The notes beneath the pieces were generated by a model. That model ran no database searches, had not been told where the DNA came from, and saw nothing but the letters and a program-made list of their open reading frames with translations. A program made the position numbers and the translations under genes. This document shows positions 27,924 through 38,236 of a stretch of DNA of 64,000 nt, piece after piece. Source of the DNA: Desulfamplus sp. (lineage in GTDB: Bacteria > Desulfobacterota > Desulfobacteria > Desulfobacterales > Desulfobacteraceae); contig JADFZJ010000005.1 of assembly GCA_015232555.1 (NCBI GenBank), positions 35,979 to 99,978 of the forward strand. Reading direction: 5' to 3'. Within the stretch, counting starts at the first letter, position 1. Each line of letters starts with the position of its first letter.

Positions 27924-30392
27924 TTACAGTTGCGGATATATCTGCCAGATATCTTCAGCATACTCTCTGATTGTTCTGTCACTTGAAAATTTTCCAGTTC
28001 GGGCGATATTTACAAGTGATTTCTGTGCCCAAATTTTTTTATCAAGATAGTCATTGGAGAGCCTGCTCTGAGTTTCAATATATGATTTGAAATCAGCTAT
28101 ATGACAGTAATAATCTCCGCCATTAACTAATCCATAGTGGATAGGTTTAAAAATACCAGTTTCTTTTAAACAGAAAAGATCAGAATCAAATGATGCAATA
28201 ACTCTTTTTAGATAGATATCATTGTCAAGCCATTTCTGTACATTAAATGAGCTTCTGAGCTTTGGAATATCTTCAACCTTGTGCCCGAAAATATAGATAT
28301 TGTCATCTCCTACCTCCTGTGCAATCTCAATATTTGCTCCGTCAAGAGTGCCAATTGTCAATGCTCCGTTCATGGCAAATTTCATGTTGCCTGTTCCTGA
28401 AGCCTCCATGCCGGCGGTTGATATCTGTTCACTCACATCTGCTGACGGAATGATCTTTTCAGCAAGAGAGACTCTATAATCTGGAATAAATACAACCTTT
28501 AGCCAACGCTTTGCAAGACCATCGTTATTTATCACATCAGCAACTCCATGAATAAGACGGATTATAAGTTTTGCCATAACGTAACCAGGAGCGGCTTTGC
28601 CTGCAAAAATAAAAGTTCTTGGACAGGGAGGCGTTTTCCCATCATGCCTTATCAGAAAAAAAGTGTGGATAATGTTCATAACATTGAGAAGCTGCCGTTT
28701 ATACTCGTGAAGCCGCTTGGCATGAATATCAAATATAGAGTCTGGATCGACTTTAATACGCAGATGCTGTGTATTTCTGATAATAGATGCAAGCCTAATC
28801 TTGTTTTCACGTTTAACATTCAACAGTGCATCAAGAAAAGCCGAATCATCACGAAATTTTTCAAGCTCTCGTAACTGTTCTAAATCAGATATCCATTTAT
28901 CTCCTATTGCACTGCAAATCAGTCTTGATAACCCGTTATTTGCTTTAAGAATCCATCTTCTCGGAGTTACGCCGTTGGTCTTGTTGTTGAACTTTTCTGG
29001 CCACAGATCATAAAAATCAGGCACAAGATTAGTCTTTACAAGCTCTGAATGTATCTGTGCAACACCATTTACTGAGTGGCTGCCCACAATGGCAAGATTT
29101 GCCATTCTTATCTTCTCTCCGCCGATAAACGGCTCAACAATCGACATTTTAGCAGCTCTTTCATGGTCTCCAGGATATTTTTCTTCAACCATAGCAAGAA
29201 AACGGCGGTTGATCTCATGGATAATCTGAAGATGCCTTGGAATCACTTTTTTAAGAATTGATCCCTGCCATGTTTCCAGTGCTTCAGGCATAAGAGTATG
29301 GTTGGTATAACCAAGCGTTTTTGTTGTAATATTCCATGCTTCATCCCACTCAAGAGAGTGAGTATCTATCAAAGCCCTCATAAGCTCCGCAACTGTCAAT
29401 GCAGGGTGAGTATCATTTAACTGAATAGCAACCTTTTCGTGGAATTTATCAAAATTGTCATGGCTTTTAAGGTAAGTTGAGATTATATCGTTTACTGCAC
29501 ATGCAACAAGAAAATACTCCTGAACCAGTCTCAGCTCCTTTCCAACCTCCTTAGAATCTGACGGATAGAGAATTTTGGATATATTCTCAAATTGAATCTT
29601 ATCTTCAACAGCTTTGTAGTAGTCACCCTCATTAAAGATTCTCATGTCAAACTCTTCAGATGCCCATGCAGAAAAGAGCCTCAGACAGTTGACGGTTTTG
29701 CCCCCGTATCCAACAACTGCAATATCATGCGGTCTTCCTACAATCAGCTTCCACTCAACCCACATTGGGTTATACTGTCCGTGCATATCTTCGCTCTCTT
29801 CAATTCTGCCAAATACGGGCACCCTGCACTTTTCGCCAAACATCCTCATAAGCCATGGAGACGTCTTGTTGAACCAGAAATCGGGTCTCTCAAGCTGATA
29901 GCCTCCTACAATGCTCTGGCGAAAAAGACCATAATCATAATTAATTCCGTACCCAAAACCAGGCATGTTTAGTGTAGCAAGAGAGTCCAAAAAGCACGCT
30001 GCAAGGCGGCCAAGTCCTCCGTTTCCAAGTGCAGGGTCTGGTTCAAATTCAATCAGGTCATCAAAGTTCATGTTAATTGAAAAATCGGTGCAGATAGCGT
30101 TTACAATATCACGGCACTTTTCATAAATACCAAGATTGATGAGATTATTTGCTAAAAGAGGGCCTGTTAAAAACTCCATTGATATGTAGTGCATCCGTTT
30201 TACATCGTTTTTTCTGTACCTTTTTTCGGTCTCAATTTTAATGTCAATCATATACCGTCTTACAACAAAGCATAAGGCATTAAAGATATCGACTCTGCCA
30301 GCCTCTTCAATAGGTTTGCCAAAAGCATATTTAATAATCGAACACAAAGAGTCTTTAAAATCTGAAAGATCGGTTTCAACCATGTAAATCAT
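27924..30392 (-). CDS. glgP: Glycogen/starch/alpha-glucan phosphorylase
   Basis: The 822-residue protein is full length for GT35 phosphorylases. The pyridoxal-phosphate lysine is Lys671 in EASGTGNMKFAMNG, and GTLDGANIEIAQEVG follows. The N-terminal MHYISMEFLTGPLL and the ALGNGGLGRLAACFLDS block are conserved. It releases glucose-1-phosphate from alpha-1,4-glucan. Its ATG overlaps the rfbD stop codon by 4 nt (30389-30392), so translation is coupled to a sugar-nucleotide enzyme gene. That is an unusual partner and may tie glucose-1-phosphate supply to dTDP-sugar synthesis (inference). Confidence 0.96.
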   Translation of the reverse strand: MIYMVETDLSDFKDSLCSIIKYAFGKPIEEAGRVDIFNALCFVVRRYMIDIKIETEKRYRKNDVKRMHYISMEFLTGPLLANNLINLGIYEKCRDIVNAICTDFSINMNFDDLIEFEPDPALGNGGLGRLAACFLDSLATLNMPGFGYGINYDYGLFRQSIVGGYQLERPDFWFNKTSPWLMRMFGEKCRVPVFGRIEESEDMHGQYNPMWVEWKLIVGRPHDIAVVGYGGKTVNCLRLFSAWASEEFDMRIFNEGDYYKAVEDKIQFENISKILYPSDSKEVGKELRLVQEYFLVACAVNDIISTYLKSHDNFDKFHEKVAIQLNDTHPALTVAELMRALIDTHSLEWDEAWNITTKTLGYTNHTLMPEALETWQGSILKKVIPRHLQIIHEINRRFLAMVEEKYPGDHERAAKMSIVEPFIGGEKIRMANLAIVGSHSVNGVAQIHSELVKTNLVPDFYDLWPEKFNNKTNGVTPRRWILKANNGLSRLICSAIGDKWISDLEQLRELEKFRDDSAFLDALLNVKRENKIRLASIIRNTQHLRIKVDPDSIFDIHAKRLHEYKRQLLNVMNIIHTFFLIRHDGKTPPCPRTFIFAGKAAPGYVMAKLIIRLIHGVADVINNDGLAKRWLKVVFIPDYRVSLAEKIIPSADVSEQISTAGMEASGTGNMKFAMNGALTIGTLDGANIEIAQEVGDDNIYIFGHKVEDIPKLRSSFNVQKWLDNDIYLKRVIASFDSDLFCLKETGIFKPIHYGLVNGGDYYCHIADFKSYIETQSRLSNDYLDKKIWAQKSLVNIARTGKFSSDRTIREYAEDIWQIYPQL

Positions 30393-31279
30393 ATCCTTTT
30401 CATATTGATAATTTCATCAATCAATTGTTGACCAAACCTTGAAATAAAGTGCTCTACACCATATCTCCACCCAGTCATTTTGTTGTTATCACTTAGTTTG
30501 AGCCTTGCATTTTCAAGAATTGAATTAGCAGGTCTTTTTGCAGGTGTTGCATATTCGGCAGTTGTGCATGGAACAATATTAAAGGGAACCGCCATCTGTT
30601 TTAAAAAATAGACCGCAAGTTCATACCATGAGCAGTATCCTTCTGCTGTGGCATGATAAACTCCCTGCCCCTTTATCTGAACAAGCCTCTCAAGCTGAAG
30701 TGCAAGACGCAGCGACCATGTTGGAGAACCAAACTGATCATCTACCACTTTTACCTGTTTTTCAGGTGTTAAAAGGGCAATTTTCAACATTGTTTTTAAA
30801 AAATTATTGCCATTTATGCCGTATAACCACGCTGTTCTGACAATTATATGATTGTCTGTTATCTGTGCAACTCTGCGTTCTCCTTCAAGTTTAGTTCTTC
30901 CATAGACTGATAATGGGTTTACCTCATCTCGTTCAGTGTAGGAGAGAGGAGGCTCTTTAGTTCCGTCAAACACATAATCAGTAGAAATATGGACAATTGT
31001 GGCGTTGACTGCCTTGCACGCTTGAGCAATAAAGCCAGGTCCATCTACATTGACCACTCTTGCAAGCTCCTGCTCTGTTTCGCATTTATCAACTTGAGTA
31101 TAAGCCGAACAGTTTATGACAACATCAGGCATAAACTCTAAAATGACAGCTTCAACCTTCCCTTTATCAGTAATGTCAAGTTCTGGAAGATCATAAGCCA
31201 TAACTTCATTCTCTTTACCAAACACTCTCTGGCAATCCCAGCCAAGCTGACCATTACTTCCACATATTAATACCTTCAT
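30389..31279 (-). CDS. rfbD: dTDP-4-dehydrorhamnose reductase
   Basis: I use the ATG at 31279 (MKVLICGSNGQLG), which has GGAG 8-11 nt upstream, rather than an earlier in-frame ATG at 31306. The 296-residue SDR-type enzyme has the NAD(P)-binding GSNGQLG, the STDYVFDG motif, and YxxxK as SVYGRTKLEGE. It makes dTDP-L-rhamnose for O-antigen or polysaccharide. The other rml genes are not in the window. It overlaps glgP downstream by 4 nt. Confidence 0.92.
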   Translation of the reverse strand: MKVLICGSNGQLGWDCQRVFGKENEVMAYDLPELDITDKGKVEAVILEFMPDVVINCSAYTQVDKCETEQELARVVNVDGPGFIAQACKAVNATIVHISTDYVFDGTKEPPLSYTERDEVNPLSVYGRTKLEGERRVAQITDNHIIVRTAWLYGINGNNFLKTMLKIALLTPEKQVKVVDDQFGSPTWSLRLALQLERLVQIKGQGVYHATAEGYCSWYELAVYFLKQMAVPFNIVPCTTAEYATPAKRPANSILENARLKLSDNNKMTGWRYGVEHFISRFGQQLIDEIINMKRI

Positions 31280-31582
31280 AGCAGTTCTCCAAAGCACTTG
31301 TTGCAAGACAATTTATTACCCGACAATTAATTTATTATCTGCCCAATATTATTGTGGTGTAACACCCTTCCAAATCGTCTCATCTAAATTGAGAATTTTA
31401 ATTTAATTATATTATGGTGTTTTAGTGGATCATACAAGGTTTTTTAAGCTCTTTACCTTTTATATTAATGCAATGTGTTGTATATACAACTTGTGTAATA
31501 AAGGGCATAAATAAGGGATCAGAGCTACTTCCCATACTAACCTATTCACCATAAATCGTAAGGATTAACAAGGAGACAAACC
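31280..31582. other. Divergent promoter region of rfbD-glgP and the CoA-transferase gene
   Basis: This 303-bp spacer contains a perfect 14-bp palindrome GTTGTATATACAAC at 31487-31500, 83 bp upstream of the CoA-transferase start, and a shorter GGTGTAACACC at 31356-31366. The 14-mer resembles GntR-family operator half-site spacing and is the best operator candidate here. No clear -35/-10 pair could be fixed. Confidence 0.5.
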
Positions 31583-33481
31583 ATGCCAAAATCACTATAT
31601 TGGGCTGACAGCTATATTGGCAAAGTGTGCAATGCAAATGATGCACTCAAAAATGTCAAACCAGGTCAAAGAATTTTTATAAGTTCCTCATGTGGAGAAC
31701 CTCAGCATTTAGTCAAGGCTCTTTCTGAAAACGCCAGCAGGTTTACTGACCTTGAGATTGTAAGGCTTCTCTGTCTTGAGCATACCCCCATAACCTTGAT
31801 TGCAAACCGCACACACTCTCAGCAGTTCAATATCCGTTCATTCTATCTTGGTTCTGCAAAAAACAAAACTCTAAGTAGAAACGCCCGTTTTATAACCCCT
31901 ATAAACTTGTCTCAGATACCCAAACTTTTTAAAAGCCGACTGCTTCCCATTAATGTTGCACTAATTCAGGTCTCTCCGCCTGATGACTTTGGCTGGATGA
32001 GTCTTGGGGTATCTGTTGATATAACAAAGGCAGCAGCAGAGGCGGCTGATATTGTTATAGCTCAGGTAAATACTTATATGCCAAGGGTTCTTGGCAGAAG
32101 TTTTATTCATGTAAACAATGTTGATTTTATTGTCGAACACTCTGAACCACTTTTAATAAAGCAGGAGATGCCTGATATTGAGACTGCCAACGTAATTGCA
32201 AAACACATGTCTCGCCTTATCAACGACGGTGCAACTCTCCAGACGACCCTTGGAGCAACTACAAGTGCAACTCTGCTCTGCTTGTCAGAGAAAAACGATT
32301 TAGGTATCCACACTCAATATCTGTCTGATGGAATCATGCGTCTTGTATCAATGGGCGTTGTTACAAACATGAAGAAAGGTTTTAATGAAGGGAAAATTGT
32401 TGCAAGCAGTGCTGTAGGCTCTTCAGTCTTATATGAATTTATGGATGACAATCCAGCTATTGAGTTTCATCCGTCAGATTACGTCAATGACCCAAGAATC
32501 ATATCACGACATAATGCAATGACCTCGATCAACACAGCTATGGAGATAGACCTCACAGGACAGGTTGCAGCAGATGCACTGCCTCAAAACAATTTTTCTG
32601 GAGTGAACGGTATGCTTGATTTTATTCGGGGGGCAGCTATGTCGTCAGGTGGTAAATCAATTTTGATGCTCACCTCCACACGGGAAAACGGGACTGTAAG
32701 CAGGATTGTTCCATTTCTTGAAAATACGGCTGTCGTAATTCCAAGGGGAGATGTTCAATTTGTCGTTACAGAATATGGTGCTGTAAATCTGTTTGGTAAA
32801 AGTATCCAAGAGCGGGCTTTGGCTCTTATCAGTATCGCACATCCTGATTTTAGAGACGAACTGTTTGAGCGGGCAAAAGAGCTTGATTTTATTGATATTG
32901 GAAGAAAATTTAAAGAGTCAATAAGGGGGGTATATCCTCTAAGGCTTGAAGAGGTGATAAATATAAAAGGGGGGCATGTAACCCTAAGACCAGCAAGACC
33001 AGCAGACGAACGAGCAATACAAGAACACTACTATAATATGGATAGAAACGATGTTATCTCACGCTTTTTCCATGAAAAAACAAGTTTTGTGCATGATCAG
33101 ATTGATGCCACTTTTGAGATCGATTATGTAAATGACTTAACTATTGTTGCAGCAGTAGGCGAGATGGGATTTGAAAAGATTGTTGCTGTTGGAGAGTATC
33201 TTCTCAATCCTGTACTTAATATGGCTGAGGTTGCCTATTCGGTATCAAAAGATTGGCAGGGAACTGGTATTGCAAGAGCACTCCAGAACAAACTTTCAGA
33301 AGCTGCCCATGTCAATGGTATAAAAGGTTTGATTGCCTACACATCTCCTGGTAATAAAGGTATGATTCAGCTTTTTCTCAAGCTGCCCTATAAGATCAGC
33401 AAGGCTTATGAAGATGACATGTTGATAATGAGCTGTCTATTTTCTGAGCCAGTTGAGAAACATAATTTTTCAAGCAAATAA
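31583..33481 (+). CDS. Acetyl-CoA hydrolase/transferase-family protein fused to a GNAT acetyltransferase domain
   Basis: An AAGGAGAC ribosome binding site precedes the ATG. Residues about 1-465 form an acetyl-CoA hydrolase/4-hydroxybutyrate CoA-transferase fold (GQRIFISSSCGEPQHLVKAL, VSPPDDFGWMSLG, FVVTEYGAVNLFGKS). Residues about 470-625 form a GNAT domain (VTLRPARPADERAIQEHYY, AYSVSKDWQGTGIARAL). The first part moves CoA between short acyl groups. GNAT domains acetylate amines, often protein lysines in Pat-like enzymes. The fusion may couple acyl-CoA turnover to acetylation. This fused layout is known from other bacteria and its role is largely untested. Confidence 0.88.
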   Translation: MPKSLYWADSYIGKVCNANDALKNVKPGQRIFISSSCGEPQHLVKALSENASRFTDLEIVRLLCLEHTPITLIANRTHSQQFNIRSFYLGSAKNKTLSRNARFITPINLSQIPKLFKSRLLPINVALIQVSPPDDFGWMSLGVSVDITKAAAEAADIVIAQVNTYMPRVLGRSFIHVNNVDFIVEHSEPLLIKQEMPDIETANVIAKHMSRLINDGATLQTTLGATTSATLLCLSEKNDLGIHTQYLSDGIMRLVSMGVVTNMKKGFNEGKIVASSAVGSSVLYEFMDDNPAIEFHPSDYVNDPRIISRHNAMTSINTAMEIDLTGQVAADALPQNNFSGVNGMLDFIRGAAMSSGGKSILMLTSTRENGTVSRIVPFLENTAVVIPRGDVQFVVTEYGAVNLFGKSIQERALALISIAHPDFRDELFERAKELDFIDIGRKFKESIRGVYPLRLEEVINIKGGHVTLRPARPADERAIQEHYYNMDRNDVISRFFHEKTSFVHDQIDATFEIDYVNDLTIVAAVGEMGFEKIVAVGEYLLNPVLNMAEVAYSVSKDWQGTGIARALQNKLSEAAHVNGIKGLIAYTSPGNKGMIQLFLKLPYKISKAYEDDMLIMSCLFSEPVEKHNFSSK

Positions 33482-33592
33482 AGTAAACAACAAATTTATT
33501 TTGATTATTCGGGGCTGTGAATTAATGGCGTTCCTTCTTTTGCTAATGCTTCCTTGTGGCTATTAAAAAAATAAAAAACAGGAGAGTTAAAA

Positions 33593-33793
33593 ATGGGAAA
33601 ATGTATTAATCACCCTGATCGTGAGAATAATTATATATGCATGAAGCACAATATCTATCTGTGCGAAGAGTGCCTTGAGTGCCGTGATCCCGAACTGTAC
33701 TGCAAATTTAGACCTTCATGTTCGATTTATTTTATATCAAAAAAGGGGTTTGACAAAGCTAAGGAATTGGAAATTAATAACTTATTGTTTTGA
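33593..33793 (+). CDS. 66-residue Cys/His-rich protein, B-box-like zinc-binding
   Basis: AGGAG lies 10-15 nt before the ATG, supporting a real gene. Metal-binding residues are dense: Cys4, His7, Cys16, His19, Cys24, Cys27, Cys30, Cys37 and Cys43, with spacing C-x2-H-x8-C-x2-H-x4-C-x2-C, as in the first part of a B-box zinc finger. The segment IYLCEECLECRDPELYCKF is distinctive, and I recall similar short proteins in Desulfobacterales. It lies 111 bp after the CoA-transferase gene and may be read through with it. The function is unknown; metal-dependent protein or RNA binding is a guess. Confidence 0.7.
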   Translation: MGKCINHPDRENNYICMKHNIYLCEECLECRDPELYCKFRPSCSIYFISKKGFDKAKELEINNLLF

Positions 33794-33835
33794 ATATTTT
33801 CAGCTCTCCGAGTATTTCCGTGGTTGACAAAAACA

Positions 33836-34145
33836 TTATTTTGTGATTATGAGCTTCGTCCCTAAAGTATCCAACAGAATTCGTTGAATCAGGTGCTTAA
33901 TGTTAAAAATTCCATAGCATCTCCGTTTGATAACTTTGATTTTATTGTTAAACCCCTCCACAAAACCACTGTTCTGTAGCAACGTCATCAAAACAGACAT
34001 CCTCGATGCTGCTGCTTATTAAACATAGCAAGACATGGTCTTGATATGCCTTTGTGTAGGATTTCAGTAATCCATTAAGACGGACAAGGTTGCAATATAA
34101 AGACTCCATTTGAGCAAACATGTTTAAAATTGTGACTACTTGCAA
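33836..34145 (-). pseudogene. Degenerate C-terminal fragment of an ISL3-type transposase
   Basis: On the minus strand, 33836-33980 encodes NSGFVEGFNNKIKVIKRRCY followed by GIFNIKHLIQRILLDTLG, the conserved C-terminus of ISL3-family DDE transposases. Upstream the homology moves to another frame (LLKSYTKAYQDH near 34050-34090), and the reading frame of the C-terminal part meets a stop. So at least one frameshift has occurred, and the N-terminal two thirds and the IS ends are missing. It is an old insertion-sequence scar next to the methyltransferase gene. Confidence 0.7.
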
Positions 34146-34253
34146 AGCAAACTGAGGGTTACAATTAATTTTTAAACAGGCTCTAAAGGTTTGATTATCG
34201 GGTATTAAAATTCCCTGTCAACTGAATATGTTGTAGAATATCCTCTGTTTACC

Positions 34254-35054
34254 CTAAATTTTACCAGACAGTTTAAACTCAATCTCATCTTTTGTTTGGT
34301 TCATAGCGAAACCGGTAACAGGATTGTATCTTTCTTGAGGTCTGATTTTAAAACATAGAGGGCGGGTCCTAAATTTGGGAACAGGTATGATTGTCATTCC
34401 GATTATTGTGCCAAAAGGAGATTTTTCAATTAGAGAACGCTGTTCTATCCAGTGACAGATTCTGTTGGTAGTGAATGGAAATTGGAGTGTTGTTTTCCAT
34501 GCAATTGGGACATCACCTAAAATATCAAAGGCGGTTTGTCTCAATTCCAGTATGCTAAAAAATCTTGCCTGAGAGAGAATCCCTTTGATAAAAAAGCCTT
34601 TAATACGTCTCACAACATTTAAAGGGGCATATCTATTTAGAACGGCTATAAATACCTTGTCTTTTGCTACTCTGCACGCCTCTTCAATAGCTTTGGCTGG
34701 CATCTCGGTAAATTCAAGGCTTGTCATAAAAAAGGCGTGGTTAAAGCTGTTGTCATCAAATGGCAGTTCTTCTGCAAATGCACGGTGAAGGTCTGCTTTA
34801 TCACCAAGTCTCTCGTGTGCAATATCAAGCATGTAGGGTGACGGGTCAACTCCTGTGAGGTTAAGACCGCTGTTAAGCAGAGGTTCAAGGCTTCTGCCCG
34901 TGCCACATCCTATATCCAGAACAGAACTGCCGGGTTCTGGTGCAGCCATTTTAAACAGCAAATCCATCTCAAGTTTAAAGGCGTAGCCGTATTTTACCCG
35001 TTCAAAACTGTTCTCATAATGGTTAGAGTCATTGAAATCAAATATATAGCCCAT
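34254..35054 (-). CDS. Class I SAM-dependent methyltransferase
   Basis: The 266-residue protein has the Rossmann motif I SVLDIGCGTGRSLEPL near residue 43, an acidic motif GVDPSPYML, and LPFDDNSFNHAF, as in the UbiE/Methyltransf_11 group. The C-terminal 100 residues are basic and probably recognise the substrate, which is unknown. It stands alone between an IS remnant and ligA, divergent from ligA. Confidence 0.85.
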   Translation of the reverse strand: MGYIFDFNDSNHYENSFERVKYGYAFKLEMDLLFKMAAPEPGSSVLDIGCGTGRSLEPLLNSGLNLTGVDPSPYMLDIAHERLGDKADLHRAFAEELPFDDNSFNHAFFMTSLEFTEMPAKAIEEACRVAKDKVFIAVLNRYAPLNVVRRIKGFFIKGILSQARFFSILELRQTAFDILGDVPIAWKTTLQFPFTTNRICHWIEQRSLIEKSPFGTIIGMTIIPVPKFRTRPLCFKIRPQERYNPVTGFAMNQTKDEIEFKLSGKI

Positions 35055-35199
35055 AATGTAGATGAGTTTATGATGAAACAGGATAAAGTTTCAAGATGAT
35101 TCTTGAGAAGTCGATAGAAAAGTTATACATTTTATTTAAATTATTATCTGTATTTTAAGCTAAACTTACTGATATATATAACAATATCTTAGCAATTAA

Positions 35200-37314
<2,115 letters not shown>

Positions 37315-37344
37315 ACAAAAATATAAGCAGCTTTGATCAATGAC

Positions 37345-37980
37345 CTAAATGTTTGGAGCAGTGCCAATAATGGGTGAATTGAGAAAATTACTAATCAAAA
37401 CATCACCATTTTCTGTCATGAAACTTTCAGGATGAAATTGAACCCCATAAACTGGAAAACCTTTAAGTTCAACTCCCATGATAAGCCTTTCTTTATTCCA
37501 TGCAGTAGGTAGAAGAAGTTGATGAGTGGAAGATTGTTTGCCAATTTCAACTACAAGCGAGTGATAACGTGCTGCTCCAAAAGGTGATTTTACCCCTTTG
37601 AAAATTCCAGATTCGTTGTGATAAATCATATCTATTTTACCATGAACAGGTACTGGTGCCCTTTTAGTTATTCCTCCAAAAACCTCGTTTAAACACTGCA
37701 TTCCAAGGCAGACTCCAAGAATTGGGATTTTATCGCAAAAATATCCGATAGCCTCTTTTGAGATGCCCGCATGTGCTGGGTTTTTTGGTCCGGGACTTAT
37801 AAGAAGATAATTGGGGTTAAGTTCAGATGCCTCTTGCACAGTTATCTTGTCAGCACGCTTTACTATAATTTCAAGGTTAAAATGGGTAAACATCTGAACC
37901 AAGTTGTATGTAAAAGAGTCGTAGTTATCTATCACAAGCAGCCTTGATTTAACGATATTTGTCGATTTACTCTCTTTCAT
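37345..37980 (-). CDS. pabA: Glutamine amidotransferase subunit of anthranilate/aminodeoxychorismate synthase
   Basis: The 211-residue class I glutamine amidotransferase has LLVIDNYDSFTYNLVQ, the nucleophile Cys in GVCLGMQ, and the His/Glu pair in VQFHPESF. It supplies ammonia to TrpE or PabB. No synthase partner is in the window, so pabA versus trpG cannot be decided by sequence reading alone. A 46-codon ORF lies 40 bp upstream on the same strand. AGGAG lies about 13 nt before the ATG. Confidence 0.85.
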   Translation of the reverse strand: MKESKSTNIVKSRLLVIDNYDSFTYNLVQMFTHFNLEIIVKRADKITVQEASELNPNYLLISPGPKNPAHAGISKEAIGYFCDKIPILGVCLGMQCLNEVFGGITKRAPVPVHGKIDMIYHNESGIFKGVKSPFGAARYHSLVVEIGKQSSTHQLLLPTAWNKERLIMGVELKGFPVYGVQFHPESFMTENGDVLISNFLNSPIIGTAPNI

Positions 37981-38019
37981 TGAAATGCAATATCTCCTAT
38001 GATCTTCTTGCAGGGAAGA

Positions 38020-38160
38020 TTAATCTCTTATCCCTTTTCCGTGCATAAAATTTGGGTGCAGCTCTGTTACTTGAAGAACTTTAGCCTCCTTTTCTGGATT
38101 TCTCAGACATTCAAACTGAGTCTCATCAATTTTAAGATTAAATGTTTCAAGAAAGACCAT
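38020..38160 (-). CDS. Possible 46-residue ORF upstream of pabA/trpG
   Basis: The ORF starts MVFLETFNLKIDETQFEC and ends with HPNFMHGKGIRD. AAGG lies about 8 nt before the ATG. It fills most of the 256-bp gap between the sigma-54 activator and pabA/trpG on the same strand. I do not recognise it. It may be a small gene, a leader peptide, or the remnant of a longer partner gene. Confidence 0.35.
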   Translation of the reverse strand: MVFLETFNLKIDETQFECLRNPEKEAKVLQVTELHPNFMHGKGIRD

Positions 38161-38236
38161 TTTGATAACCTTTTTTAAACCAGCGGTAATCTCCTTGCAT
38201 ATATAGTAAGATTTTTACTGTATTTATAGTATTAGT

